Origin: Leucogyrophana mollusca
Taxonomy: Eukaryota > Basidiomycota > Agaricomycetes > Boletales
Assembly (NCBI GenBank): GCA_021014945.1
Contig: MU266328.1
Span: 62,001 to 126,000 of the forward strand
Direction: 5' to 3'
DNA: 64,000 nt
The notes beneath the pieces were generated by a model, which saw only the letters and a program-made list of their open reading frames with translations, made no database searches and had not been told where the DNA came from. Each line of letters opens with the position of its first letter. Position 1 is the stretch's first letter. The position numbers and the translations under genes are program-made. This document shows positions 1 through 11,754 of this stretch, piece by piece.

Positions 1-37
1 ACATCCCTTAGTGCTACATACAGCGTGACCGTGGCGT

Positions 38-44
38 AAAAAAA
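38..44 (-). terminator. Pol III terminator of tRNA-Trp
   Basis: Seven consecutive T on the minus strand begin three bases after the tRNA 3' end, a standard RNA polymerase III stop signal. Confidence 0.8.
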
Positions 45-46
45 GT

Positions 47-131
47 TGAACCCGACCCGGATTGAACGGATGACCTTATGGATATCCAACTAGAACTGGA
101 ATCATACGCGCTACCACTGCGCCACGGGTTC
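47..131 (-). tRNA. tRNA-Trp (CCA) with a 13-nt intron
   Basis: The minus strand folds as a tRNA. A 7-bp acceptor pairs GAACCCG with CGGGTTC, the D-arm is GCGC/GCGC, and the T-arm pairs ATCCG with CGGGT around a TTCAATC loop. The anticodon loop reads TTCCAG, giving CCA, and is interrupted after position 37 by about 13 nt, the usual place for a nuclear tRNA intron. The D-arm and anticodon region (GTGGCGCAGTGGTAGCGCG, then CCAG) matches eukaryotic tRNA-Trp. Position 47 gives discriminator A. A run of seven T on the minus strand follows directly. Confidence 0.9.
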
Positions 132-275
132 CGTGGGTTTTTGGCGTCAAAGTACAACCTATCCCAGCCGCCGTAGTCCATGGATGTTGTGACGCAAGAA
201 ATATTACCGTCTCATCGAAACACGCTTGGACGAGGAGCCGTAACAACTACATTGGAAACACAGTTTGTGGATTGG

Positions 276-3200
276 TTAAATGATTTTCTTCCATCGCGAA
301 TTTTTTCTAGTGCTCAAGTATACTTCTGAATCCACATCACGACCCATCCACGCGGACTGTTGCGTTGGCATTAGATTGGATATCTTAGGCCAGGGGTCAA
401 AATATATCTGTCACGACACAAGATGGTGTGTACTGACCAGGAATTTCTGTCCCGGTTCGAATATACCTGCCTCACCACCTTCTGTACTCGACAAACCAAG
501 GACGTCCCACACTGTCAGCTGCGCTTTACGGTTAGGTGGATGTCTGCGAGTGTATGCATCCCGAACAATGATCACTCGGAAGTCGCGGATGTCACGCGGG
601 GGACATGTAGCCTAGGGGACGATGTTTAGCGCAATGGTATAATCCTGCCACTAGGAATATACCTGTAATTCTCGTTCGATGTCGTCTCTGGCCGCCTCTT
701 GTTCCTTCTTTCCTTGTTCTCGAACTTGTCTTGCCAGCCAGCCGGCGCTCGTCGAACTCACGGTCGCCAACACCGCCTTGGCTCGCACAGGGTCGTCCAG
801 TATATCATCGCAAAGACTATCTATATTATCGGGAGGGGAATCTGGTGGAAGAGAAAAGGGTTGGCCTCGGGAAAGGCAAGTATTTCGTTGACATACCCTC
901 ATCTTTTGGACAGAACTGAGCACCCGCACGCTGCTCTAGTCTCTCCGCATACCCCGCCAGAAGATTCATGCGTTTCTCAAATTCAGACCAAAGTTTGGAC
1001 GCTTCAGTTTCCCTTTTTAGCTGGATGTTCAAGTGAGGGGGTGCACATCGCAAGACGCGGGACGGTACTTACTCTCCACCGTGCGCTGACTGCTGCTTCA
1101 TCCTTGGCACTTCGAGGCCCCTCCCGTCTCTTTCGCCCATTTTCTCCTTCGACGAATTCGATATAGGCGACGGGAAACACCTAGTCCGACGATAAGTTGA
1201 GCGAGTGGAAAATACCTCCGGTGTTACCTTAATTATCTCTAGGGCCATAACAGCGACCGTCCCACCGTCAGCTGTGAGGCTGTTGAGCGTAGAGATGAAG
1301 GGACCACTCTGAAATCCAAGTTTGGCGTGCCATGGGGCCAAGTGAGAAGAATTTCCCGAAATTGATAGCACATTTGAGTCATAGGCTTCCAGAATCTCCG
1401 ACGGATCCTTGCGCTGAGACTCGAGCTTTGTAGAATGGTATACATCAAGTTCGTCGCCATATTAAAAAGTCTCACCTTGGAACCAGCGACACCAATTTTC
1501 CGGCCTACCCGAATAGTACCATTTCGAACTGCCCTCGCGAGCGGCGCATCAATCTTTGCACGAAGCCTGTACCATCCATCCGTAACTTCAAGTTCTGGAA
1601 ATGGGACGGTCGGAAAACCGTCGTCGTCTACGCCAGCCTCTGACCAGGTGATGTTCGAAATACACAACACCATGGGTGAAGCAGCCGGAGCGTCTCTCGT
1701 AGAGATCAACCGCAATGGCGGCCGTGAAGAACCATTGAGGTCACGCTCGTACCTGCACTAACGTCAGTGCGGGTTCATTTGAAAGCATGTGGTATGACCT
1801 ATAAAGTAGCTGACGGATGACTTCGGGCCAACACCACCTTTTCTTATGAAGATCGGCCTCGCGCTGCGGTTCCAGGGCAGCCATTCCTGCTAGCTTCCAA
1901 AGGATCAGTGGCCAATGGTTCTTGACCCACGCTTCCGTCGCCAGGGAGCAACCCCTCGCATGCAACTCTTCCAAAGCAGTGGCGTGTCCAAGTAACTTGG
2001 GGGGAGATGCTGGCTGGGAGCCTTCCGGGGGTAAACTTGACGGTGCATGAAACGAGTAGAAAAGCGCAGTGTTTAGACTTATCTGGTGAAGCTCCGACAG
2101 GTTTCTAAGGGAATGAAACTCAGTAATATGCCTATCCAAGGTAGATCAGTTTCATACAAGCCCATGCTCCCTAGTTCGTCATCAGTGTAAGACTGGGGGC
2201 AAAGGCCAGAGCAGCCAAGCGAAATCCTATTGGCAGGGGGGGCTTCATTGCAGTGAAATTCTGCACTCTCGTCTCGAGATTGTAACTTACTCAGGTTGAA
2301 AACCGTCCAAGAGTTTTTGCCTTTGTCTTTTGAGGCTGTCTTCGGCTGCGATATTGATGGCGGGTATGAACGTACGGACCTACTCCCCGAATCTGAGGGC
2401 ACAGCATGCTCAAGGGTAAGAGCTGCACGTCCGGGGTCGCCAGGCTTCATGCCAATTTTGAACGGCGTCACAAATCGGGGTCTGGCCGGAGTAGACTTAG
2501 TACTGGGCTGAGTTGCACCATATGGTGGGTTGTTGGCTATGGCGAAAGTCAGGCGTAGAGGAGTAGCTGGAGCTAGGCTGGATGTGGGGTGGTGTTGTGA
2601 GCCCATTTGAGCTGTCTGACGGGTGGGGTTGAGGGGAGAGCTAGTGTATCCGACACTGGCGGAGGTCGGGTTAGGAAGCGGCTTGGGTGTAGCGGTGCTC
2701 ATGAGTGGTGACTTGAACGGTTTAACTTTGTTCCTGCTCTTGTTATCTGTAGTTCCCAGTGTCGGGGTACGGAATCCAGGGAGTCCACCAAGAATGGCCG
2801 ATTTTCCAAGATTGGTGGCGGGTGTTGGGGTTTCTGGGATACGGGTTGGGGGAAAGGAGTTGTGGACTGCGCCGAGCACGGTCCTCCGAGGCGATATCGG
2901 TTGGGACGTGCGCACATGTGGGATTAGTTTTGGTGGGGATTGCGACAGGCTGGGACTATGGGTGTCCTCTTGCCAAAGCTTTATCTTTTCTTCGGCTCTT
3001 CGAAGAGCTGTTAGTGACGGAGTTATAAATCCACCTGACCCGGTCAGACGACTGCCCTCGCCGGCCACGGAGGGCCCCGCAATGGCAGCGGTCATGGATG
3101 ATGCTGTCTGAAATGAGCCCAAGGCAGAAGTTGCTGGCTTGAATCCAACAAAATCGCCTGGAACGTCGGATTGGAACCACGTAGAATAGTCTGGTTCTTG

Positions 3201-3748
3201 GGAGGCTTCTGGTGATGGTGAACGAGACGTATCGTGTAAAGAGTCACGGGGGATGAAAGAAGCTGATTGAAAACCGATGGCAGGGAGTACGGCTGAAGCC
3301 TTCATAAATGGCGCATATATGCGCGCACCACTTTCGAGACTAGGATCAGCCAACAAGGGGGCCGCGGTTGAGGTGGAGCTCAGGAGCTCATCTGAGGTAA
3401 ACGGGTTGTCATCGTCATCCATTGGGATAACCTCTTGAGAAGAAAAGGCTTCGCGATTTGACGGGGGGCTTGAACGGCCAGCCACAGGAGCTCTAAAGTC
3501 GAGAGAAGAAGGTAACTTTGCATTCCCGGAGTCCATAGCTTGCGTCTGAGGGCCTTGTGATAGTCTTGCTTCGATTTCATCAAGAGCATTGATGTCATCC
3601 TGGCTTAAGTCGCCAATCTGGTCATCATACGTTGGCGAAGATAGTCGCATTCGCTTTCGCGCTGGAGATAGAGACGCTAGAAGGCAGTCAGTATATTATT
3701 ATTGCGGAATGGCATTTGCATGGTTTGTATTTTACCAGATCGTGGCAT
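276..3748 (-). CDS. BRCA2: BRCA2-like recombination mediator (Brh2 type)
   Basis: Spliced gene of about eleven exons, roughly 980 residues. It loads Rad51 on ssDNA in homologous recombination. A short first exon (ATG 3748, MPRS) splices to a long exon of low-complexity N-terminus with BRC-like pieces (IGFQSASF, GSFQTASS, SLTALRRAEEKIKLW). The C-terminal DNA-binding fold follows in order: helical domain (ALFYSFHAP, WVKNHWPLILWKLAGM), OB1 (ASPMVLCISNITW, TDGWYRLRAKIDAPLARAV, IRVGRKIGVAGSK), OB2 (SSHLAPWHAKLGFQ) with a short charged tower (ETEASKLWSEFEKRMNLL), and OB3 (DFRVIIVRDAYTRRHPPNRK, AQLTVWDVL, FEPGQKFL, LMPTQQSAWMGRD). The last exon ends in TAA at 276-278. The 3' splice of the tower exon is my choice to avoid a stop. 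Size and few BRC units resemble Ustilago Brh2. The family call is firm; exact exon edges are less so. Confidence 0.9.
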
Positions 3749-4669
3749 CGTTAATTATTGTTTGAGGTATCGAAGAAGGACAAGTACTGCGATGGAGTGC
3801 TAAACGGACACGCGATTTGGGACGCGTCAGTAACGTGACTAATCGTCCTCAGCTGACTAATCAATAATCAGACCCATCGGATTCGGACCCTCCTCTTCCG
3901 TTCCGTCCATCTCCCTCAATGGTTTCATAACGGCCGCTTATAGAGGTCTGCAATCGAGTATTGTGCTATACTGATATACATTGCCTCTCACTCACAAACC
4001 GCGGTTTCTCACACCGCGGCCTCCCCTCCTACCGCCCAAGTCAATCCATTCATGTTCACAAATTTTGAGCTCACGTTTAATATCATGGGTGCAAGGCGAG
4101 CGTCGGCTTGATGTCCAATGTCTGGACAACCTAGTACTGATTTTTCTGATGCTCCTTGGCGAAGCCGTCGGGTGCGAGATGCCAGGGTTCCTGGTGGCCT
4201 GACTGCTACATTTACCCCAGAGTTCGTCCTCCACCCGTAGCTCCCCCTAGCCCACGATTTATCCCGGTCAGAGATCATTTCGAGCACAGTCAATCGGCTT
4301 GTGAAATCTTTTAGGCAAAACCAAGTCCACAGTGATGTACATAGTTGTTGTATATTACTTATAATATATGGATTTCATCTTGTTCAAATCTGTTGTGAAC
4401 ATATTGCAACGGTTATACGCCAACACCCAAACCGATCGCCAACCTCTGGTCGTAAATTCCTCCGAGCCTGTCCCTGCTTTTGTCATTGTGACGAAAACCT
4501 GCTGCTCTACAGCCGCGCCCTGTCCTGCTGGCGTTGTGTACATTCGTTGCAAACAAAGCCTTCCAGCTGACCTCCACGTTCCGAAAATATTGGATTCTTC
4601 AGGTTCTGTATTCCCTGCATCCCTCGCAGACCGTCGAGGTCCAGTATCACGACTGGGGATCAAATAGCC
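3749..4669. other. Intergenic, divergent promoter of BRCA2 and the taxilin-like gene
   Basis: No protein or RNA gene recognised in about 920 bases. It holds an ACGCGT at 3822-3827 and an ACGCGA at 3810-3815, just upstream of BRCA2. The rest shows no structure I can name. Confidence 0.6.
3822..3827. promoter_or_regulatory. MCB-type ACGCGT upstream of BRCA2
   Basis: ACGCGT lies 74 bases upstream of the BRCA2 ATG, with a near copy ACGCGA at 3810-3815. ACGCGT is the core of the MBF/DSC1 binding site that drives G1/S transcription in yeasts. That it works here is inference. Confidence 0.4.
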
Positions 4670-6745
4670 ATGAACGGAACGAATATAAACTCGAATCATA
4701 ATCCTTCGAATGCTCGTGTAGCCAAACCGCCTCCGACCGGTCCCGCTCCTCTTGCACCTGCAGTACCTCCTCCCGTGCCACCAAACAACGTATCGCAGCC
4801 TCCACCGAATCGACCGCCTGCCCATCCCTCTACCGCCGTCAATGGCACTCACGCCCACAACCAGAAAGGGAAGAAGAAGAATGATACACCCGTCGATCCT
4901 GCGACCATGTACGAGAGCCTGAAGAGCAGAATTGCAGCTTTGGAGGAGGAGGAAGTTCTAGAGGAGGAAGAGGAACGGAGATTCGGTGTGTAATCCTTGC
5001 GGATACTGTCGTACTGCACGTTCACACTACTCTCTAGCCGAAGAAGCCGTCAAGTCCGTCAAGGGCATGGAGGAGAATGCTATCCACTCGAAGTACATCG
5101 AGCTGGTAAGTAATTTATGACAAGGATTGCAGAGAGTTGATTAACGATCTTCTCGTAGTTTGCGGAACTGAAGCGGCTGGAACGGGATCATGCAAAGGAA
5201 AAGCAGAAGCTGGTCAAGGACAAGGATGCAGGTCCGTGCCAGACCTCGCCGCAGCGGCGGTCTTGACCTTCTCACATGCCTTACGGAATTGTACAGCAAA
5301 GGGCCAACTGACCAAGGCCAATCAGACGAAAACCAAGATGGAAAACTTGGCTCGGGAGCTGCAGAAGGTAGTTGCAAGTCATCCTTCCCGTGCAACCGTG
5401 CTGAGCTTTTTACAGGACAACAAGAGACTTCGGGTGCGCAAGGTGTATCAGGTAACTCGTTCGCACCACACTGACAGGGCGTTTAGGAAGATAGCAAACG
5501 TCTAGCACAATGCGTGGAAGACGCGCAGGACGAGGTATTATCCGAGCTCATCCTTGCTTTGGATGTAAGTTTGAGACTTAGCTTGGCACACAGATTGTGC
5601 AGATGAAGAGCGACATGGCAAAGCGAGTCGATAAAGCCAAAATACAGGACATAAAGTATCGGGAAATGCCTGATATAGTCGTTAAAGTGGTCTGCAGATA
5701 CCGAGCCGAACTGTTCTTTAAGATCTCCCGCAAGACCAAGTTCTCGCGGCTGTTCAATGCATGGACGGATAGAATGGAGAATACTGGGGGAAAGAAGGGC
5801 GACGGGAAGGCTTCCGGTAGTCAGATGAATGGATCTGCCAAGTCGGAGGCAGCAAGTACGCACACCGTCGCATCATCGGCCTCATCCACCATGCAGTTCG
5901 TGTTTTCACATAATGGGAGGACGGTAGACGCAGACCAGACGCCCGAGGAACAAGGCATGGAGGACGGGGATGAGATAGTAGCAGTAGAACTCATGGACTT
6001 GACGGAGGGGCCTGGGCTGGAGGACTGGGCAAGTGTGTATCTCCTCATTTCCATCAGTTGCATTGACACGATCTGCAGGGAGACCTATCGGAGTCTCGAC
6101 GTCAGAAGCTCAAGAAGAATTGGACCGACAATCCGTTAGAGTAGGTACACATCGGTGTAGAGCGTGCCAGACTCGATTAACCTTTACGATCGTTCCCTCA
6201 GGGCCAAACGAACACTGGAGGACATCTTCGATGGCGTGTATGTGATTCAACCAAAAAGCTGCATTGATGTATACTAATAATCTTCCAGTGTGCGAGAGCG
6301 CCTCAAGGAAGTTCTTCGACAGTATGAACTCCGAGAACGACATTTTGAGTGTGTCATCCGATCCAAGGAGCTTGAGGTCCTACTGTCTCGAGCCCGAGCA
6401 GCAGAACAGAAGCAGTTGGCTGACGGAGAGAAGGCACGCGCCGAGAAGTCTGACGAAGAGGTGCATAATCTTCTCGACGCCTTCATCGGTATTCGCTGAT
6501 GTATTTTGTGTTAGAACCAGAGATTACGGAAAGACCTCGAAGACGCACAGAACGGACAGACAATGCTCATCGATAAGCTCATCACATGTTGTAAAGAGGT
6601 GTGTGAGCCTCCTATGTGTTGTCCGTAAGGTGCTCAAGCGCAACCGCAGCCAAACGCCGAGCGCACACAGCGACTGTTTACCTCTCTACGAGAAGAGTTA
6701 GAGAAGAGGGGCACTAAGTTGGCTGATGGTCCTGTTGGGGGTTGA
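4670..6745 (+). CDS. Taxilin-like coiled-coil protein with an embedded SUMO-like domain
   Basis: Ten or so exons. The first encodes a proline-rich head and an acidic start of coil (ALEEEEVLEEEEERRF). Next come taxilin-type coil pieces: AEEAVKSVKGMEENAIHSKY, ELKRLERDHAKEKQKLVKDK, LTKANQTKTKMENLARELQK, DNKRLR, EDSKRLAQCVEDAQDE. Without a stop the reading frame enters MKSDMAKRVDKAKIQDIKY and then a ubiquitin-like fold at about 5669-6010 (IVVKVVCRYRAELFFKISRK, MQFVFSHNGRTVDADQTPEE, GMEDGDEIVAVELMDL). After a GC-AG intron (6029-6078) coil resumes (LEAKRTLEDIFDGV, RERLKEVLRQYELRERHFE, KELEVLLSRARAAEQKQLAD) and ends at TGA 6745. Taxilins bind syntaxins; a role in vesicle traffic is by family only. 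The exon with DNKRLR (5416-5433) is 18 nt. An alternative donor GTAAGT after GCTTTGGAT near 5572 would add ten residues. Confidence 0.75.
5416..5433 (+). other. 18-nt micro-exon of the taxilin-like gene
   Basis: The exon encodes DNKRLR. It lies between an intron ending CTTTTTACAG and one starting GTGCGC. Including it joins ARELQK to EDSKRLAQ as one heptad-compatible coil. Confidence 0.65.
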
Positions 6746-6974
6746 CACGTTGACAATTGAATGGCGCTACTTTCGCAACACGAATACCTGTTAGACTGAG
6801 GAGCGGCCCACAAATTCAATCCTGGTATCATGCAATGTATGCGGAATACAAATGGGTCGTGGTAGGAGGAAAAGAAGGCATTACAAGTGTCCCAGAGGCA
6901 AAACTACTATGCGAAATCAAGAGTATAGTCCACAAAGTCCATCCATCAAAAGTCCACGAACCATGCTAAATTGC

Positions 6975-8512
6975 CTACAATAGAGCGTCCAATTCCTCTG
7001 GGTTCTCGACATACCCAGATTTTGTGAAGGTCTTGCCTTGCACGAATTCCAGTCCTTCTCCGGCATAGCTAACTCGTGGTGATATCTCAATCTCCAGGCC
7101 TTCCTCAACAGTGGCCCCCGCCCGCTCCAGGAACCGCCTATGCTGCGCGAGCAGATCACGACGACTTGTCTCTGGATCATCCGCCCCTGTTCCAGGAGCA
7201 TTCTTGAGAGGGCTAAATTCTTCATTCCGAGCGACCTGGAGGACCGAGAATGACTGTGTGAATGGGAAGACGTCGAAAATGAACAGCTCCAGCTTCATGC
7301 CATTGGGTTTGGCAGGCTTGATTGCCTCCCCGTTCGTAAGGTCGACAGTAGGGATCTTCTTGCGTGCGATGTGGAAGGCGAGATCATTCTCAAACGATTC
7401 CACAGATTCCAGATAAGACGTTGTGTAGAAGTGGTTTGCGATATTGCCAGCATTAAACGCGAGCTCGCCCGTACGAGGATCACGCTTCTCTGCTTGCTCT
7501 TTTGAAATCTCGGAATACTCCACAACGCTAAACTTGTCGCCTCTGCAAGCAACGACACCGACGGATTCGGATGGGGATGCCTTAGGAACGACTTTGGCGG
7601 CGCAGTCTGCGTTCTTGGCGATGCAGTAACCAAGGAAGACGGGATCGGCAACTTTGACCAGGCAGTTGTCTACACAATAAGTGTGGACGTATAGCACATT
7701 GCGCCTGCGTAGGTCGGTAAGGACGGTATGCGACTTGTCGGTAGGAGAAAGGGGGGCACGGGTTGCTGCATAAAGCCCACCGTTGCCATCAGGCGCAACA
7801 GCCACGTGAGATGGGCTGTCAAGCATGATCTTGCCCTCCATTGTGAGACATGGGAGGGTGCCTATACAGTAAACGGTGGTCAGTTTATGTGGCGGATGCA
7901 CGGCCAAAGGGGATCACCTTGCTCAAAGAATACGACATTTTTTGAGTCGAGTCCAAAGAAGTTGTTCCGCTTGAAAAACGCCTCGGTCTCGCGTCTGGTG
8001 GGCCCGCTGGTCATGACATACCACGGGATGATGACAGAGCCAGCGGCTTTGCCACACTCGCCCTCTGCAATAACTTGCAAACGTGCGATACGTTCTGCCT
8101 GGTATTGGAAGAGGGTCTTGTGTGAAGGCAACCCAATGTCATAGCAGCCCTTGGGAGAAGAGCTGCCCAATCGGGTGCCCTGTCCACCTGCCAACAGCAA
8201 GACTCCCACCTGACCGTCCGCGATGGCCTTGAGGCCTGTGCGACGCCATTCACTAGCCTTCACAGGGTGGTCAACGGACTCGCACGCTCCGGCGGGTAAA
8301 GGTTCGATGGCATCAGCGGTGTGGTTTGGGTCCGCTGCGTCTTTCTCAGTGGCGACGGCTTTCTTGTAGACTCTGTTTACACGGTCGACATCAAGAATTT
8401 CGAGTTGACGAGTGAGCGACTTGCGCTCCGAGTCCGAAAGCTTGGCCCAGAAAGTGAAGAGATGACCCTGACCGGCGTTCTCGTACTTGGTGCGAATATT
8501 ATCTATGGCCAT
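6975..8512 (-). CDS. UAP1: UDP-N-acetylglucosamine pyrophosphorylase
   Basis: Two exons with one intron (7862-7917) give 493 residues, close to yeast Qri1 (477). The enzyme makes UDP-GlcNAc from UTP and GlcNAc-1-phosphate in the cytosol, supplying chitin, N-glycan and GPI synthesis. Visible are the nucleotidyltransferase loop VLLLAGGQGTRLG, then SPKGCYDIGLPSHKTLFQYQ, the IIPWYVMTS segment, the VKVADPVFLGYC stretch of the catalytic domain, and the C-terminal GMKLELFIFDVFPF motif typical of eukaryotic UAPs. The ATG at 8512 begins MAIDNIRTKYENAGQGHLF, a normal N-terminus. The gene stands head-to-head with a cell-wall glucanase. Confidence 0.97.
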
Positions 8513-9412
8513 TATGACTGCGTAACGTAGAAGTTTTAAGGATGAAAGATGGGAGGAAAAGAGGAAGCGAGGATGTGTTGAGGTTCAAGCAAGGTTGAGG
8601 TATTTATTCGAGGCGTGCATGCCAAATCCAATTCCTATTCTGGTCGGAACCGTGAAACTGCCTACAACAACTGTCGTCAACCCCATAGCCCAGCGCGTGC
8701 ACGGCCACGAGCGCACAAGGGTACTGTTCTAGCTCGCCTCGCACACGGCAGAATGAGCCCTCGAGGACATTCATTGGCTGTACTTACTCTTACAAGCACG
8801 CTGTGTTGGGCCATTCGGGCATGCCAACCAATCCCAGCGTGGTTTCTGGTGATATATCACTGACCTGGCACCGATACTGATAGATTCTAGCGGTTGGGTT
8901 GAATTCTTATAGATTCTTATTCTCCCTCTAAAGTAACCGACACCGGCTCAAAATTTGTCAATTTGAATGCCAATATGTGAGACCTTCGTTTCTGTCAATG
9001 ATTTGGTTATCCCCGACGCGCCGCCGCATCTGGATGGCTACTCTTGTCCTCAACCTCTTCCAGTGGTGCACTCGGGCTTCACCGGGATGCAGTCACCCTT
9101 GCTGCCAAAACTCCACTAGTGCGGCCCGATGCAGATGTGGGGTGAGCTTGTTCGGTTCAAACGAACATCTAATTCGCGAAGCACGACCCTACGACAGCGG
9201 CATCTCAGCGCCTCGCCAAGCCTTCCATACCTTCACTCCACAAAAAATTCTGGGCAGGCCATCTGACCTTCTGCACGTGGAAGTTGGACCAAAGTAGGTC
9301 ATGAAGGTTCATCGATCGGGTCTAGCAAAACCCCCGTATAAAATACGGCGAGTGCAATGGAACTCGATTCTGGTTTGTCCGCCTCCCAATAGCTCTCAAT
9401 CTTGCGGTGGTC
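8513..9412. other. Intergenic, divergent promoter of UAP1 and glucanase 1
   Basis: About 900 bases without a recognisable gene. Contains CACGTG at 9274-9279 and a TATA box at 9337-9344 serving the glucanase. Confidence 0.6.
9337..9344 (+). promoter_or_regulatory. TATA box of glucanase 1
   Basis: TATAAAAT lies 76 bases upstream of the ATG at 9413. The neighbouring paralogue has TATAAAT 62 bases upstream of its own ATG, so placement is conserved. Confidence 0.55.
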
Positions 9413-10954
9413 ATGCCAGTTCTGCGTCGCCTTCTCGTGTCCGCCCTGCTTGGGTTATCTTTCATCAACTCTGCTGTATCACTTACGCCCGGATTTCCTT
9501 ATGGGTCCGAGAAAGTACGCGGGGTCAACTTGGGAGGGTGGCTTGTTCTCGAGGTGAACCACTACGTGATGCCTACTGTATTCTGGCCCATTGACGCGTC
9601 ATATTTGCCACCCAATAGCCTTGGATCACACCGAGTATGTTCGACAAGACTGGTAACTCCAAAATTGTAGACGAATGGACCTTCTGTCAGCTTCAAGATC
9701 ACACCACTGCATTGAATGCCCTTCAAAATCATTGGAACACATGGATCACTGAGGATGACTTCGCTGATATCGCCAGTGCTGGGTAACAAACACCTACGCA
9801 TGTTATAGTTGCGTGTATAACTTGTTCTTTGCAGGCTGAACCATGTACGGTTGCCCATCGGGTACTGGGCTTTTGACGTTGGTCCAGGTGAACCTTACAT
9901 CAAGGGGCAACTGCCCTATCTGCAAAAAGCGATAACTTGGGCCTCCAACCATAATCTCAAGCTGATAGTTGATTTACATGGCGCTCCTGGAAGCCAGAAT
10001 GGGTACGACAACTCTGGCCACCGGATTGGATTCCCGACTTGGCATTCGAACCAGACCAACATAGATCGGACGAACCAGATAATTAAGACCATCGCATCCA
10101 TGGTGGCCGATAGTCCCGAGGTGGTACCTATCATCGCACCTCTGAACGAGTTGAGTGAATCATTATATCATTATCAGTGTCCACGGACTCACTGACCATT
10201 TTGCAGACCGGCAGGCTATGACGGTGATGCAGTCCTGTCAGCGACTCGACAGTACTGGCTGGACTCGTATGGGAACATCAGGTATTATAACGCTCTACCT
10301 GAAGGTAGTTTGGGGCTGACGTCGTAACCAGATACCCTTATGGATCAGCAAAGCAAAGCAACACTGTGGAGTTAATACACGATGCGTTCCAACCCTTGAG
10401 CTACTGGAATGGCTTTGAGACCGGATCCAACTTCCAAGGCGTAGCCATGGACACTCACATATACCAGATGTTCTCAGATAGTGTGCGTAACACTGGGGCT
10501 CGTTTTCTTCATATGCTGACCGTCTACCGTACTCTAGCAAGTCGCAATGAGTAACCAACAACACATTTCGCAAGCATGCAGTATGGGATCAAGCCTCTCT
10601 GGATTCGACTTGTGGACTATTGTTGGCGAATGGACACCCGCCTCGACTGATTGCGCCAAATATCTGAACGGACGAGGCGTTGGCTCTCGCTACGATGGCA
10701 GTTACAGCGGCTCGTCGGGCGTGGGTAGCTGCACAGGCAAGACTGGAAGCGCATCCTCGTTCAGCTCGAGCTATAAGACGTTTTTGCGACAATTCTGGGA
10801 GGCGCAGGTGATTACATACGAGAAAGGGGAGGGCTGGATTCAGTGGACCTGGAAAGTCGAGGACGCTGATGACTGGTCCTACCAGGCTGGTTTAAAGAAT
10901 GGCTGGATACCTCAGGATCCAACTGACTACAAATACCCCAATATCTGCAACTAA
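9413..10954 (+). CDS. Secreted GH5 exo-1,3-beta-glucanase, copy 1
   Basis: Six exons, about 420 residues. Hydrolyses beta-1,3-glucan from chain ends at the cell wall. The ATG at 9413 starts a signal peptide ([17 protein letters not shown]...AVS). The mature protein opens with [20 protein letters not shown], the hallmark of Exg1-type GH5. The chain then shows [20 protein letters not shown], the substrate strand [14 protein letters not shown], the acid/base glutamate in IAPLNEPAG (codon split by an intron), [10 protein letters not shown], the nucleophile glutamate in IVGEWTP, and ends [12 protein letters not shown]. Introns include 9554-9618 and 9783-9834. It is followed 800 bases later by a close paralogue in the same orientation. 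Confidence 0.95.
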
Positions 10955-11754
10955 TGTACATATTGCCGTCAGCTATGAACATACCCCAATCCAAACTCTG
11001 AGTACATACATACTTTGTTGTCATTTCGTCCACTTTCAAGAACGTGGATACCCCCACATGACTTGCTTACAAATCGGAACCTGCACACAGCCAATCGGCT
11101 ATGAAGCAGCTCTCCAAAGCTGGTTACGGGCCTTCATTCGCCTTTAAGGCTCTGATCATGCCATGGATCATAGCAGGGAGGCGAACACGCGCCGGGCCTG
11201 GCAGTGACCACGATATCCACTGCTTTCCATGAGCACGAAGGTAACTTGGGGCGATTCGGCAATTCGTCTTCTGGCGGCAGTCCTAGTTACAAGTATGCAT
11301 GCTCCGGTGGAATGCTGTCCCGCGTTTGTACCCAATACTGATGCAGCGCTTGTCGATAAGACGCAGCTCAATGGAGCTTTTGGGGCATTCCTGTTTGCTG
11401 GCCTGGCCTGGACCCGATCCCTTCCCAACTCGGCTCGGTAGGACATCCATTCCACACGTGAAGGTCGTGCCGTACTTGCATGCATCTCCAACTTCAAGAA
11501 TATCTTCCTTTCTGATAGGTCCCCATCGTCTTATGACAGGTATCTTAGGCAATGCCCCTGGTGCTGGCCGTGGAGCGAACGGATGCCTGATGTGTGGATA
11601 GGATTTACAACCGCCCAGACACGTGCGGAAGGGGGGTTCAGAGTACAACCCGAAATTCTTCGGCCTCCACGAAATGAGATCAGTCGAACGACTATAAATT
11701 CTGCTCCGTCCTGGTTGGATTTCCGTTGGTTCAACACTTTCCTCCACCAGCATC
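10955..11754. other. Intergenic spacer between the tandem glucanases
   Basis: Eight hundred bases with no recognisable gene. It contains the TATA box of copy 2 (11693-11699). Confidence 0.6.
11693..11699 (+). promoter_or_regulatory. TATA box of glucanase 2
   Basis: TATAAAT lies 62 bases upstream of the ATG at 11755, mirroring the arrangement in copy 1. Confidence 0.55.

Noticed and set aside
2623..3111. 162-codon plus-strand ORF opposite the long BRCA2 exon
   Set aside because: Antisense shadow of a serine/proline-rich exon; no family resemblance, and the minus strand reads as BRCA2.
9407..9412. Earlier start (GTG at 9407) for glucanase 1
   Set aside because: Nuclear fungal genes start with ATG; the ATG at 9413 gives a normal signal peptide.
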